Shown: in pieces, positions 22,030 to 33,894 of the stretch
Layout: every line of letters starts with the position of its first letter
Position numbering within the stretch: position 1 is the first letter of the stretch
Assembly (NCBI RefSeq): GCF_003573695.1
Contig: NC_039361.1
Coordinates: 103,108,279-103,172,278 of the forward strand
Length of the DNA: 64,000 nucleotides
Direction of reading: 5' to 3'
From: Papaver somniferum
Taxonomy: Eukaryota; Streptophyta; Magnoliopsida; Ranunculales; Papaveraceae
The notes under the pieces: model-generated
What the model was told of the DNA's origin: nothing
What the model saw: only the letters and a program-made list of their open reading frames with translations
The model's database searches: none
Program-made: the position numbers and the translations under genes

Positions 22030-22215
22030 CACTATTTGGTTTTAAATGGGAAAATTTTAAAAATTTGGTTTATGGGAAAATTTTTGAAAAAGAAAATTTG
22101 GTTTAAAATGGGAGTAAAAAATTTGGTTTAAAATGGGAGCAAAAGAAAATTTAAATTTTTTTTTTTGTTTTTAAAAATAAAATTAAGAAAATAAAATTTG
22201 GTTTTTTGAAATGGG
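22030..22215 (-). repeat. Degenerate leader repeats of element B
   Basis: Five or more copies of a motif near AATTTGGTTTAAAATGGGAG, just upstream of gag in element orientation. It is the counterpart of 2880-3225 in element A. Confidence 0.65.
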
Positions 22216-22424
22216 AGCAAGCCCACTGTGCAAGCCTCTAATGAAGTGGAAGGAAGGCTGCGGCCTACGAAAATCCAAGTTTTAATTTTGAAAGTTTAAT
22301 TTGGCCCAGTTGGTTAAGGCCCGACGTTTGTTTTAAAACTTTGGTTTCGCGGTCCACTTTTCAAGTCCACAATCAGTTATAAGCTTAGCTGGGTTTAAAC
22401 CCAGAGTCCAAAATACAAGTCCAA

Positions 22425-22620
22425 TGGAAGAATTTAAACAAGCCCACACAAAATAAATACAAGCCCACAAATTAAACAAACAAGCCCAAAAATAAATTAT
22501 TACAAACCCAAAATAGAAAAATAAAAAGCCCAAAAAATTGGGTTAATTATTACAAGCCCACAGTTAAAAAAAATTGGAAGCCCACAGGTTGGGTTCTCTC
22601 AATGAATGGGTTTAGGCTTA
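22425..22620 (-). repeat. AAGCCCA-rich leader stretch of element B
   Basis: The plus strand repeats AAGCCCA or AAACCCA about nine times, separated by A/T-rich spacers such as CAAATTAAACAAAC. Element A has the same feature at 3380-3545. The motif is the complement of the TGGGCTT motif repeated in LTR B. Confidence 0.7.
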
Positions 22621-22827
22621 CCTTTTTAGCACAGCCCAGCTGCTCTGATATTGTTGCAAAAACCCAGTTGGGTTTTGGTTCTTTTCCTTGGTGGCGTCCC
22701 AGCAGAGGAAAAACAGGTTCAGAATCAGCAGGTCCAACAGCAAATGAAATGAAGCAGATGCAGATGCAAATGCTATGAAATGAAGTACAAAATAGCTAAG
22801 AAAAACACAGATAAAACACAGCACCAA

Positions 22828-22845
22828 TCCCCGGCAGCGGCGCCA
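22828..22845 (-). other. Primer-binding site of element B
   Basis: The minus strand reads TGGCGCCGCTGCCGGGGA, six bases after the end of the 5' LTR. It resembles the tRNA-Asp-type site of plant gypsy elements. Confidence 0.8.
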
Positions 22846-22851
22846 AAAACT

Positions 22852-25423
22852 TGGCAGGGCCCCGAAAGGTGTATATAAAATGAAGCAATAAAGACGGGCC
22901 TACAGTAATACCGCAAGTGCACGGTCGTCGGTTGTAGCTCGTGCAAGTACGGGTCGATCCACAGAGATCGGGTGTGTTTTGGAAGTGTTTTAGCTAATTG
23001 GGTTCCTAGTTTGCTATTGGGCTATGAAGCCTTTTGGCTTAAATTGGGCTTTGAATACTAATGGGTTTGAATGCCCTTTGAATGAATTGGGCTTAGTGGG
23101 TTTGTTAACAGTAAAATGAACTGAGCTTGGGCTCAGTTATCTTTGAAGTCTAAATGGGCTTTGGCCTGAACTTGGGCTCAATAGTTCACTTGTGAATTGG
23201 GCTCAGTGTCTTTTGTTGTGAACTGGGCTTTGGTTTTAATGAAATGGGCCTCAGTGAACTAAACCTTGGGCTTTTGTTTCAGTTAAGGATCTGGGCCTTT
23301 GGGCCTCACTGATTTGAACTTGGGCTCAGTTGGATGGGATCTGAGCTTGGCTGCAGGAACTGGACTTGGCTTGGCAGGGGAAGTGGAGTGGCAGCACCAG
23401 GTAGTAGCTTGGCAGCAGCAACAGCAGGGAAGGCAGCAGCACAAGTGCTGCACAGCAGCTGCAGATGAGTTGCAGCAGCAGCTGCACAAGCAGTGCACAG
23501 GAAAGCAATACAGTAGCACTAGAAAGGAATGCAGCAGCAAACAAAGTTGCAGCAGCAGCTGCAGCTGCTCAAGCAGTCAAGAAATGAAGTAGCAATGCAG
23601 CAGCAGAAGTGGCAGGAATAGGCAGCAGGAACTGCAGAAAAGCAGCAAAAGAATGCACAAGCAATGGAAAGGAAAGCAAAACAAGAGAGTTGCAGGGAAG
23701 ATGGAATAAGAGAAGCAACAGAGCAAAAGCAATGGAAAAACTAAACAGCAACAACAGGATGAACAAAAACAAAACAAAACAAGATGAACCAAGGCCTAAG
23801 GCCAAGGGCAGGGTTGTGGTGAAGCTGAAATGAAGCAAGGCTAGGCTAAGGCATTCAGGAGGTATACTAAAAGAATGGGAAGAGAACTAGCTTGCTATAA
23901 GCACTAGTTTCTCCCAATGCACAATCAACACTGCAACCTAAGCATACAAAAGGAATGGTAAGAAAATCAGCTTGCTATGAGCACTGATTTCTTCCATTGC
24001 ACAATCAACACATTGCTTCACAGAAATCTAGCCTAGCATTCCATCAATTGTGATAGCAAACAAACATGACAGGAACATTAACAAACATCAAACCTATTGG
24101 TAAAATTTAACATTTAACTAACAGCAAGTTTAACAGCAAATTTAGCAAGTTTAACATAATCAGTGAACATAACAGTGAACATTTAACAGTGAAAAGAATT
24201 AACAGTACATTTAACATTTAACAGAACAAAGCAAGAAATTAACAGTGAATAACATAAGCACATAAGCACATTTAACAGTGAAACATGAATATTTAACAGG
24301 ACATGAAAGTCCTGGATGTTGGCTACTCCAAGCATGTCTCTATTACACACCAATCAACCTAATTTATACACAATATCTTTTTCCCCCAAAACAGTGAACT
24401 AGGGTTTGGTGAAAATTGAAATTAGGTTTTACCTAATCACTGATAGCACTCAATAGCTTCGACCCAATCTTCCTTGTCATCTTCTCTTGCTTCCCATACC
24501 TCCAATTGATCTATATCATCAACTAATTTCACCAACTCACTCTTAGGGTTCAGTGGTGAGAGAATGGGCGAAATTAGTTGTTTGATAGAGATTAGAACGT
24601 GATATAGGTGATGGGTCGAGTGTGTATGATGATTTGAGAAGAGATGGTGGTGTTTGGTGGCGTCAGGGAGTGGTGGTGATGATGGTGGTGCGGCAGGGAA
24701 GGAGGTGGTTCTGCAGAGAGGTACGGTGGAGAAGAAAGTGGCTCGACTGGTTGGGAGAGAAGGGGTTGTTTGGTTAGGTGGATGGGTTCGGGTGATAGGG
24801 TGTGAGGCGGCTGCATCGAGTCTTGATGTTCTGTGACTCTGAGCTGCGAGATGCGAAGATGGTAGGTAGATCGGACGGTGATGCGGAGTCAAGCGATGAG
24901 CGACCGTTGGATTATATGATACAACAAAATGAACGGTACTTGATGGAGTTAGGTATTGTAGTGTGAGGCGGAGATATCAAACTTCGATGCACAGCAAGGG
25001 AGCGACCGTTGGATTCAACTACCATCTAATCTGAAGGCTTGGAATTTCAGCGCTGTGGTGCTCGGCATAGACTTCAGAATTTGATGCTCTATGAAGGAGC
25101 GACCGTCGGATGCTTCTGAGAAATGATCTGATGGCTGAGAACGGAGGCGCTTTTGTGTGTAGAAAATGAGGTTGTGCGCACCATTCTTCGCGGCTTCCTT
25201 GCGTAATTTCTCCCGGCTTTTCACTACTTTTCTGCTCTTTTCGCTCCGCGACTCATCTGAACTTTATTTATTACCTAAAAATGCAAAATTAATTAATAAA
25301 AATATTTATTCTTGAAAACAATGAAAATACAGAATATGGGATAAAATGTAGAATTAATGCATAAAAGATGAGTTAAAATGCCAACAAAAAGGGATAAATA
25401 TATACAATATTTGGCACTCATCA
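22852..25423 (-). repeat. 5' LTR of element B (2572 bp)
   Basis: The full LTR with TG and CA ends. Outside its right end the ACCAT duplication is followed directly by gag of element C. Confidence 0.95.
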
Positions 25424-25428
25424 ACCAT

Positions 25429-27120
25429 GGACACTCAAGCTTTTTCGTGCCTTTGATCTCCCTTGGGATGCGGGTGTAGTTTATGTTCAGCTTCGTGAAG
25501 ACTTGATCTTCGAACTTACGCTCGTCACGTCAACGGTCGTCCCTTCATCCTTTGTTATCATCATTAGGACGTTCATCTGAACCGCCTCTCTTTGATCCGC
25601 TGGCTTGTTCTATGGAATTAGTCCGATGATATCTTTGAGCTTGGGCCATAGGGTTCTCCTTCTAGATCTCTTCTAGCCTGGCGTGCTTTTCAATGATTAC
25701 TCGAAGGTCTCCTTCTGTCTTAGGAACACTTCCATGAATCTCCACAAATAATGGGCTCATTCTATCCAGTCCCCATTTGTAACAGTTGATGCTGACCACT
25801 GGATCTACATTTTCGATGGCTTGGCAAATCCTGTGTCATCTGTCGGTATACTCCCTGATCGTCTCCTTGTAAGCAGTTTCCAGCGAGAAGAGCTTATCCA
25901 TTCCTGCGTTGACATCCTTGTTGTACATGTAAGTTTCTAAGAACTTCTCAGCGAGTTGGTCATAGGAGTTTATGGAGTTGGGAGGTAGGTTGTCGAACCA
26001 AGATAGTGTTGATGCCTTTAGACTCGAAGGAAAGTACCTGCAGAGGACTGCATCGTCTTGTTAACATCGGGCTAAGATACGATTGTAATAGCGAAGGCGT
26101 GTTGCGGGATCTCTGGACCCATCATAACATTCGAACGCTGGGACAGGGAACTTCTGAAGGATAAGTGCTTTGTCCAGGTATGGGGTCAGTGGTGTGGTGT
26201 TAGCTTCTCTCATCACCTCTTCTAGTATTCCCCTTCCTTGCTTGGATTTTAGTTGCTTGATCTTCGCCATCATTTCAGCACGCAGGTCCTCCATTGCACG
26301 ACGATGTTCATTGTTGGTTGAGTTTCGCTTTGGTTTTTGATCTTCGCTGTCAAAATAGTCCGAGTCTTCTGGGACGTAATCTGGATCGCTGGATCTGTTT
26401 CATATGGTTATTCTTCGGTTCAATGGCTCGGGATTTGCTGCATTTGTCACGACCATTCTTCGGTCATGATTCGGCTCAGGTGCTTTAGAGTTGGCTTCGT
26501 GCAAAGCTTCGTTGTGCTGGTGAGTTTCTCCCAAGCTTTGGGCGATCTTATCTTTGAGTTCTTGGTTTTCTCGGGCCAGCAATGCAACTGCTTCTGCGTA
26601 CACCTTTTGATTCTTCTTCAACTTCTCAAGCTCTGCCATCAACATCGGGGAATGATTTGATCCTTGGTTTGGGATACTAAGTCGTCCCTTCCCCCAGGGG
26701 CCATGGTATGATCTTCAACAACCGTTTTGATTAGGGGGATGGGGGGTTCGGTGCTTACTAACTGAAATTCCACGTATGGGGGTAAGGGTCGGTTTCTTGT
26801 CAGCAACGGCTGGGTTGTTGGTAGAGTTTGGTTATTCTCATTCGTTGGCGGCATCCCGAAGGATGGCTGTGATATTGATGATTCCGAAAATCCTTCCCAC
26901 TGCTCAAGGGCGCGCGGGCAGCTGCTGCGGCTTTCACTGCATCGGCTTTTGCTGCATATGCTCTAGCTGCCTCTGCTTTTGCTGCATCGGCTTTTGCTTC
27001 TACCGCTCTGAGAGCCTCCGCTACTACATCATTGGTATTTGACGGGGATGTGATTTCCGCAGTGTCTGGCTTTTGGTTTGTCGTTTTCGCTTTTTCACCC
27101 TTTTGCTTGTTGCGTGTCAT
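25429..27120 (-). pseudogene. Element C gag: main part
   Basis: It starts at 27120 (MTRNKQKGEKAKT). An Ala/Lys-rich coiled-coil-like segment follows (AVEAKADAAKAEAARA), then a second helical segment (LEKLKKNQKVYAEAVALL), then the gag core with FPVPAFECYDGSRDPATRLR, LCRYFPSSLKASTLSWF and YDQLAEKFLETYMYN. Frames change at about 26850, 26645, 26300 and 26060 and several stops occur, so the gene is dead. The core matches gag of Tat/Ogre-type elements. The 3' part is displaced to 16240-16497 by element B. Confidence 0.85.
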
Positions 27121-27774
27121 GACTGGTGTTGTCCTGGGTGTTTCTTTGGATGATGCTTTAGTCGTTCCTGCATCCTTCGTATTTCCATATTCGCTTTCCT
27201 TGCCTGCACAGGTAAAACATCATCGAAAATCCAATATCCATGGGGATCTTGTTAGTAAAGCTAATCAAGCATGTAGGCCAAAAGCATGACTCGATCGGAA
27301 ATTTCCAAGAGATCGAGAACTAAGATGAAGATCTGGAGAGATCCGATACTTTGAAAACATAGATCTACTCATGGATCCGAGAAATTCTTTGAAAACATAG
27401 ATATACTCATGGATAGTGATTGGTTTTTAAAAATCATCATAGTAGAAATCTGTGAGAAGAACGAAGTCTTTAAGTTTTAAACACGGAAGATATGAAACAT
27501 CCTAAAGAAAACACAAATCCGCAAGATTTGTCTTAGGAAAACATAGAAAACTCTAGAAAATGCGGAGATTTGTGAGTTTTATGTCTTGAAAGCAGAGATA
27601 ACTTTTTAAAAAAGCGCAAACCTAGATGAAAATTGGTATTAAATCATACACATATGACAATCTTTGAACCATATGTGGAAAATTAGTTTTGGAAGATTGG
27701 TTTTGAAGATATCTGAATACTATCATCCAGAGGATGGCATGAGGAGCCAAAAAACAAGTAAAATCATAGGATAA
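27121..27774 (-). other. Leader region of element C
   Basis: Untranslated region between gag and the 5' LTR. It holds a locally repeated AACATAGAT(C/A)TACTCATGGAT (27358-27417). I could not find a primer-binding site beginning TGG next to the LTR end. Confidence 0.5.
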
Positions 27775-28726
27775 GGCATCCACGTGTTCACAAACAATAA
27801 TCGCAGTGTGCATAAAACCATTATAAGGAATAAAGTAGATGTAAAATGGCATAAACATGATGACTCATCGACTCGGAGCCTTCGGGCTCGTCCTTGTCTA
27901 GTCATGAGGATGTAATTCAGCTATCCTTATGAACACGATCCATGATATCACAGTGCATAATAATAAAAATAGAAAGTAAAGTGCGGAAGTATAAATGAGA
28001 CAATGATTTACGTGGTTCATCACTAAGGCCTAGGTCCACGGGGTTGGGGGTTTCACTATGTATTTGGAATTACAAAGGTAGTCAAAATGACTTTGTGTGA
28101 ATCACGGAGATAGAGTGGAAATAGATCTCATACTTACTCTTCCTATTTATCTCTCCTATTATCTTACTCTCAGTTGGTCGACCCTTTCTCTCTTAGTAGA
28201 GAGGAGTATTTATAGGGATGTTACAGGGGGTCCACTTATTAGAGACAGTTGCAACCTTATCTTCTTGATCTTTGTGTTGATCCCGCTGGTGTCTTCGTTC
28301 TTGACCGAAGGCTCCATCGGTTCTGTTGGGTTACGAAGGGTCACCTCCTTTTCTTCCACAGGTCTGTTGACACGTACCCTATGCCTATGGTATTTAATGC
28401 GGGTGGTTGGGACAGTCTGCACGCGTCAGACAGATGTCGGATGCCCCTGTCACATCTTCGTCAGTGGAGCTAATCTTCGCCGTTGATCTTGGATCTGCTT
28501 CGAGATGGGATAAAGCAGATCTTTGGATGCTCTTCAGTACTTCGCGGTAGATCATTTCTTCAGTGCTCCCTGATTCTGAGTCATTGGATCATTATGAAGA
28601 TGAACAGATATAGGCGATAGGGGTCCCCTAGGTGTGGCATCATATCTTGATGTCTCACCGTTGCATGTCTTCCACGTGTACTCCCTTGAACACGTGGCAG
28701 ATGATGATATGATTAATCTGTATTCA
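27775..28726 (-). repeat. 5' LTR of element C
   Basis: It matches 8810-9753. The right end ...CTGTATTCA is followed by ATGAA, which repeats at 8784-8788. The left boundary is uncertain because similarity to the other LTR stops at GGCATCC. Confidence 0.78.
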
Positions 28727-28866
28727 ATGAACATGACCTAAACTTTCTCTCATATTAGTACTAGGACTGGATGCCTAAGGTTTTGACTTCAAGGTTCACG
28801 TTCGTCGTTAATCACAGCATAACCGGCATCAATCCCAAAAAAAAGAGTAGCAATTTTATGACCCTA

Positions 28867-28886
28867 GCCCGTGCATTTGCACGGGC
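28867..28886. repeat. Short perfect hairpin
   Basis: GCCCGTGCA, TT, TGCACGGGC: a 9-bp stem with a 2-base loop. Such CCCGTGC hairpins occur near ends of some plant transposons, but no element boundaries can be shown here. Confidence 0.7.
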
Positions 28887-28907
28887 ATGTAAAGACCTTG
28901 TTTAAAT

Positions 28908-28973
28908 ATATACTTACCTCTTCATCTCATGATAGGCCAGTATACTTACCTCTTCATCTCATGATAGGCCAGT
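28908..28973. repeat. 32-bp tandem duplication
   Basis: TATACTTACCTCTTCATCTC followed by ATGATAGGCCAG occurs twice in a row. The remaining sequence to 29570 shows no gene. Confidence 0.85.
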
Positions 28974-29570
28974 ACAGGATTCATTACAGGTTAATTCGTT
29001 AACGAGGAATACTGGATGGTCAAGCAAGCGGTTGGGGCAAAAGCTGCGCAGGTGTTCAATAAGGATATGGTTTAAACTCCAGAATTTTTGCAGCATTACT
29101 GACATTACATACTACCTCAGGTGAAAGTCGCTGAACGATTGGTGGTGCCATTTGCCAGCAATTGTGGGATACATTGTTGTCAGATACAGAGACATCCCCA
29201 GCAATTCTTCTGCCAATACCCGCACTTTGATCAAACTCATCAAATTTAGATCCTCACAATTATCAAACAAAAACAAAATAACTACCAAAGCATGTATCAC
29301 AGTATCCATTTGAAAAAAGAAAGAATTAATCATCCATATAATCAAAATAGATCATTGTATGAACATCCTAGTAGTACTAATTCATCAGATTATGTATGCA
29401 GTCAGTGCATCATATCATTAAAGCGATATCGGCATTAGAACTTTGAAATGGTTCTTTGTTATCCAATTTCCATATGCAGCACATTTCTTGAAAACTCGAG
29501 AGGGAGATTACCAGCTCATATATATCCACCAAGAGATCTTATCGAGTACGATAAACAGCTTTTTCTTTGG

Positions 29571-30494
29571 CTAAGCACGTGTTTTTCGCTTCTTGGGTAA
29601 GTGCATTATTTTTGTACCTTCTTCTCCTAGTTCTTTCAATGAAACTAACGTGTTCTTGTGACAGATTACTTGACGAAACCAATCCTTAAAATTAATCCTC
29701 CTTGGCGTGGTAGAAGCTTTTGGGTAACAAATATCGAAATATCTAGGAAAGTAACAATCGGTACATAAGACACCACCATTCTTTGTAAATGCTAATGGAA
29801 TACTATTCATGGAAGCAACAGTAAACTCTTTATTCCAATCCAATGATTGGTATATTGTCTTCTCTTTCATGTCACAATTGGCGTTCTTCTTCTTGTGTAT
29901 CCATGTATCGAAACACCAGTCCTTAACGACTTCATCCATATACGATTTAGCACAAAATAAAAACCCACCTAAAACTCCAAACATATCATACCAATCCGCT
30001 TCTGGTGGTGAAAGGTTTTTGAGAAACTTTTCATCAGCTAAGTCGAAGACATGAAGTATCTTTCGGAGTCCGTCCCTCCAATGAAGAGCTCCATTCACAA
30101 AGATACCAGGTTTGTAGTTAACAATGTCAAATTGAAGATTGAATTCACCAATGTTTCTCCATCCATTGCCACTGCCGAGAGTGTACACCATGATAGATAC
30201 AACATTACGGATTTCATAACATACTAGGACGACTTTGTACTCATTGGTTGAAGGAAGGTAACCAAATCCAATCCACCTATACTTATAATGATCATACTTT
30301 TTCATAGGTGCAGGAAGAAGAATTGCATACTCTTTCGTAATGGGGTTGCAAACACAAAACCTCTCTTTCGGACCCTTAAGACATAACAAACCATTAAACG
30401 AACCAACTAAAGTATGACACTTGAATGGAGGTGTTAGACTGATCTTACGGATTCTACCAAAGAGTGTCTCATGATTCTCAATATCAATCAACTA
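29571..30494 (-). pseudogene. F-box-associated (FBA) domain gene lacking its F-box
   Basis: The 306-codon frame matches the C-terminal substrate-binding region of plant F-box/FBA proteins: GSFNGLLCLKGPKERFCVCN, PITKEYAILLPAP, IGFGYLPSTNEYKVVLV, YTLGSGNGWRNIGEF, GALHWRDGLRKILHVFDLAD and GVLCTDCYF. It ends in a basic PKKRKTRA, possibly a nuclear signal. In the family such domains recruit substrates to SCF ubiquitin ligases through an N-terminal F-box. Here the frame begins right after an in-frame TAG (30492-30494). Recognisable family sequence (ILTIFVSSKKATL) continues for about 16 codons upstream, then is lost. No F-box is seen up to 30730. I call it a truncated pseudogene; a shortened expressed gene is possible. 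Confidence 0.75.
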
Positions 30495-30729
30495 TGACAG
30501 AGTTGCCTTTTTGGAGGAGACAAAGATGGTCAGGATGAGTTGGGAAACACAATTAGTTGTCGTGATGTTTTAATCAAATAGGAGAATATCTGCACCTTCT
30601 TTTTTCGTAAGTATCACCTGATCCACCGTTCTTTGTCTTTCAAGAAGGGTCAAGTTATATTGAATTTGGGTATCACCGAGGTCTTCGGCCTGGGCTCAAT
30701 CTCTCGTGCGCCTTCGGCGCGTAGGACTC

Positions 30730-31104
30730 TCAGCATTGGCTGCGCTTTATATCGAGCATGCTGTCATTTAGTTCCGGCATTGAATTCATCAATTCCGGCA
30801 TGATCTTCATCACTTCCGGCGATGTAAAAAAATATATTTCCGGCATGGTCTTCATCACTTCCGGCATGACCTTCATCATTTCCGACATGGTCTTCATCAC
30901 TTCCGGCATGGTCTTCATCACTTCCGGCATGACCTTCATCATTTCCGACATGGTCTTCATCACTTCCGGCGTGGTCTTCATCACTTCCGAATGTGAAAAA
31001 AATTTGTTTGCAAAGTGAGGAGCCGGCAGAGAAGGATAAGAGAATTTGAAAGGGAGTGGGGAAAATTTAGAATTTAAAAGGGAATGGGAACATTTGGGTT
31101 TCAA
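30730..31104 (-). CDS. Hypothetical ORF with heptapeptide repeats over a 21-bp minisatellite
   Basis: This is a 124-codon frame. The N-terminal 40 residues are unique, and about 12 imperfect copies of a 7-residue unit like EVMKTMP or EMMKVMP follow. The DNA repeat is a 21-bp minisatellite (about 30767-30990). A 63-bp higher-order unit (three 21-mers) is repeated twice. All copies keep one frame, as any repeat of a multiple of three would. Whether it is translated is unknown; I see no splice signals or family match. Confidence 0.4.
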   Translation of the reverse strand: MKPKCSHSLLNSKFSPLPFKFSYPSLPAPHFANKFFSHSEVMKTTPEVMKTMSEMMKVMPEVMKTMPEVMKTMSEMMKVMPEVMKTMPEIYFFTSPEVMKIMPELMNSMPELNDSMLDIKRSQC

Positions 31105-33840
31105 AGCTTTAACCCTAAAAGAGATTAATGAGAAGTGGAGATGAAAATGGGGATATGATTTTGTTTTTTGATTTTAAGCTTTTTGATTTTTATTTTGAGG
31201 GAAGAGTACTTTAGTATTTTTGCCCTCAAAAACACCCCTTAGCAGACGCTATTGGTTGGGGGAAGTAATTCATATCCCGCGATTAATTCTCATATCCCCA
31301 ATTATGGGTTCCTTAAATGTACTACGAATTATTTTTATAAAGTAAATAATGAAGACCTGAAACATTTGATGATTATTAAAATGGAAGCCCCTATAATGGA
31401 TTTCTAAAAATGAGAGTTAGAAACTACTCTCGAAAACCAAGTTTTCAGCTATGCCTCCCAAATCCAACAAAACAACATTTTGGTGTTCACCAGGGTTTTA
31501 GGAATACAATCAAGTTAATGTACAAAAAAATAATACCAACTTAAATGCATATATCTTCGTTGCAAATATAACTCATCAGTGAACTGTAACCACTTATAAA
31601 AGTGTTTTAATGAATCCCAACAGTGGAAGGAGTGTAAAGCATCTCAATTAACTGCATTAATTAAAGTGAAAGCCACGCGACACATATTTTTGGTACATAT
31701 GTTTACCGTTTCCCTTTTGATGCTACTTCGAAACAACTGTCAAGATTAGAGAGATTGAGAGAAAGGAGATAAAAAAGATCTAACAGAAGGAGAGGTTCAA
31801 CGAGGACTCATGGATTCAACTGCCAGAGCCCAGAAGTACATAACCAAGTCACACATCACGATGTACACAGCAGATCACAGATTTGGGATTACGAACATAA
31901 AACCAAATTTGAATTCATTTTCTGAATAACCTTATACCAATACCGTTACATAATGTTTTTACACTGAGTAATATCCAGCATTACAAAATAAGTTTACCCA
32001 TTCTTAGTTTAGTTTAAGGAACAGTGATGATTCCTTTGTCGACGATCTTGTACGATACATTGATTGCAACTCTGATTCACCCCATGAATATGACATCCTC
32101 TTATCGAAATAAATTATTTAGCGAAATCTACTCTCAAAGACACCTACTCAAATATGGAATCTCTGCAACAAAATATCCAAAAGAAGATAATTAAGTATTC
32201 AGATTTTTTTACAAAACTTATTAAGCAGAGTATACAACACTTATTGCTCTCACAGTATCAGTAGTCCATATGCTTCAAAAAAAAAACTTTTTAAAAACTT
32301 AGCAAGCAGCAGTGCATATGCTTCACTGCCAACACTCAATTTTGTTCTGGAGAATTAGTCAGGATAATTAGTCAGGAGAATGAATATGAACTTTGGATCC
32401 TCTGCAAAAAAAAATCCCAAGTAAAAAAATCAGTTTCGTCAGAATCAATCACATACTGTATCTTTTGCCAGGACTTGAATTTAAAAAAAAAAATCACAAA
32501 ATGTGGAAGCATACAATTGCCCACGTTACACGCAAGTCGCAAGTCGCAACTGATATAAACAATGAAATATCCTTCATAGAAGCCGTACATCCATGATTGG
32601 AAGTTGGACAAAAAAAACAAAACAATGACCTTTACTGCTAACATGTCCAAGACATTATCCTATCTTGAAATGTTCAACAAAAGAAAAGAAAAGCAAGATA
32701 AGAACAAAATTTAAGCCATAATACCAACAAAAAGAAATACAGTGGCAATTTTCATAGAATCGACAACCTCAAAAATACATGGGGAAGACAGAATTGGGGC
32801 TTCGCTAAACTTGGGTTTGGAAACAATATTTAACACTATCTTCCCACGATTGCCTTAATAGATGTAGTTGTGCATAAATATTGCATAAACCGAGAGGCAA
32901 AAGAACAAATTATTATGAGACAGTTTAGTAATAGTTCACATTCCAGTATACTTGAATTATCATGACCTTAATTAGCACGATTAAGCACCAAAAAGACATG
33001 GTTTGGACTTAGCAAAAAAAAACAAAAAAACACCAAAAAGACATGGAATAAGAAATCAGAAAAGATGGAAACAAAGGCCACCATTATTATTTCATCTTCT
33101 CTAATTTCTTATGCAAGTTAGTTCGCATTAATCACACACAACAAACATTGATTAACACACAGTAAGAGTTTGTGGCTTAAATACAACACACAAATTGCGA
33201 CTGAAAAAGAAACCAACAAATACCCACAGTAACCATTTATAAGAGTAAGAAGATTAGAAAGGCATCGGATTAGGAGGAGTACTTCTCTTCACTTGATCAC
33301 CACAAAAACCACAAACAATGATTGAAGATCGTAAGAAGAAGCATTACCAACTCCAGCAACCATCTTCTTACTGGCAAATTCATTTCTGGAAAATCAAAAA
33401 ACGTAAATTAGTATTGATTTCTTAAAAAAAAAAAATCGAAGCGGAGTCCCCAAAAACAAAAGATGAACTCAATAAATTTACAGAGAAGAACAAAACTAAT
33501 TAGGGGGATAATAATCGGAACTGATTTGCAGTTTTGGGAAGTTATATACGAACAACTTGTACCAGAGACACCTTGGCAAGACAAATAAAAACAAAAAGGG
33601 TGTTTTGACAAGTACGTCTGAAATATTGAATTCTGGATAGCAGCGGTTTTCACCTTTATGAAATCCAAAAGGATCTGTGTTTTAGAAAGACAAAGAACGG
33701 TGGATCAGTCGATAACTAAGGAAACAGAGCGTGAAGAACTTCTCCTTGTTGGGCTACAAAATCACGACCACTGTTTGTGTTTTCATGACTCCATCCCGGA
33801 CACTCTTTGTCTTTCCCAAAAAGGCAATCATAATTTATTG
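31105..33840. other. Long interval without recognised gene
   Basis: AT-rich sequence with no convincing exon. A 24-bp stretch GAAAGACAAAGAACGGTGGATCAG at about 33685-33708 is the exact complement of 30627-30650. The short frames here look like chance. Confidence 0.5.
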
Positions 33841-33890
33841 ATGGATTATATTTCAATTTTTGTTGTTCAAATAAGTAATGAATTATATAG
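33841..33890 (+). repeat. 50-bp direct repeat left of copia element G
   Basis: ATGGATTATATTTCAATTTT to GAATTATATAG. A second copy with 4 mismatches lies at 38763-38812, just beyond the other end of element G. Confidence 0.85.
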
Positions 33891-33894
33891 TTAT

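Larger units (their letters stand above)
16503..25423 (-). mobile_element. Element B: young gag-only LTR retrotransposon
   Basis: Near-identical LTRs (16503-19067 and 22852-25423) flank a 3.8-kb internal part. A perfect 5-bp duplication, ACCAT, lies at 16498-16502 and 25424-25428. The LTR has TG and CA ends, a TGGCGCCGCTGCCGGGGA primer site and a GGTTTGGGGGTATT polypurine tract. I counted about ten differences between the LTRs, that is above 99 percent identity, so insertion is recent. One 500-codon gag is the only long frame; no pol domain is present. It must depend on enzymes from another element. It is inserted into the gag of element C in the same orientation. Confidence 0.95.
8789..28726 (-). 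mobile_element. Element C: Tat/Ogre-type Ty3/gypsy retrotransposon with nested insertions
   Basis: Direct repeats of about 0.95 kb at 8789-9753 and 27775-28726 enclose gag, protease, RT and RNase H on the minus strand, in that order. Matching ATGAA target duplications flank it (8784-8788 and 28727-28731). It is interrupted by element B, a solo LTR and a hAT-like MITE; without them it would be about 9 kb. Its LTR copies are visibly more diverged than those of B, so it is older. Integrase is not found between RNase H and the 3' LTR. That place is taken by a spliced gene on the opposite strand, an arrangement reported for Tat-lineage elements. I could not identify its primer site. Confidence 0.8.

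Noticed and set aside
33289..33363. Short minus-strand frame (MVAGVGNASSYDLQS...) that could be a first exon
   Set aside because: Only 24 codons, no splice-linked continuation or homologue could be recognised.
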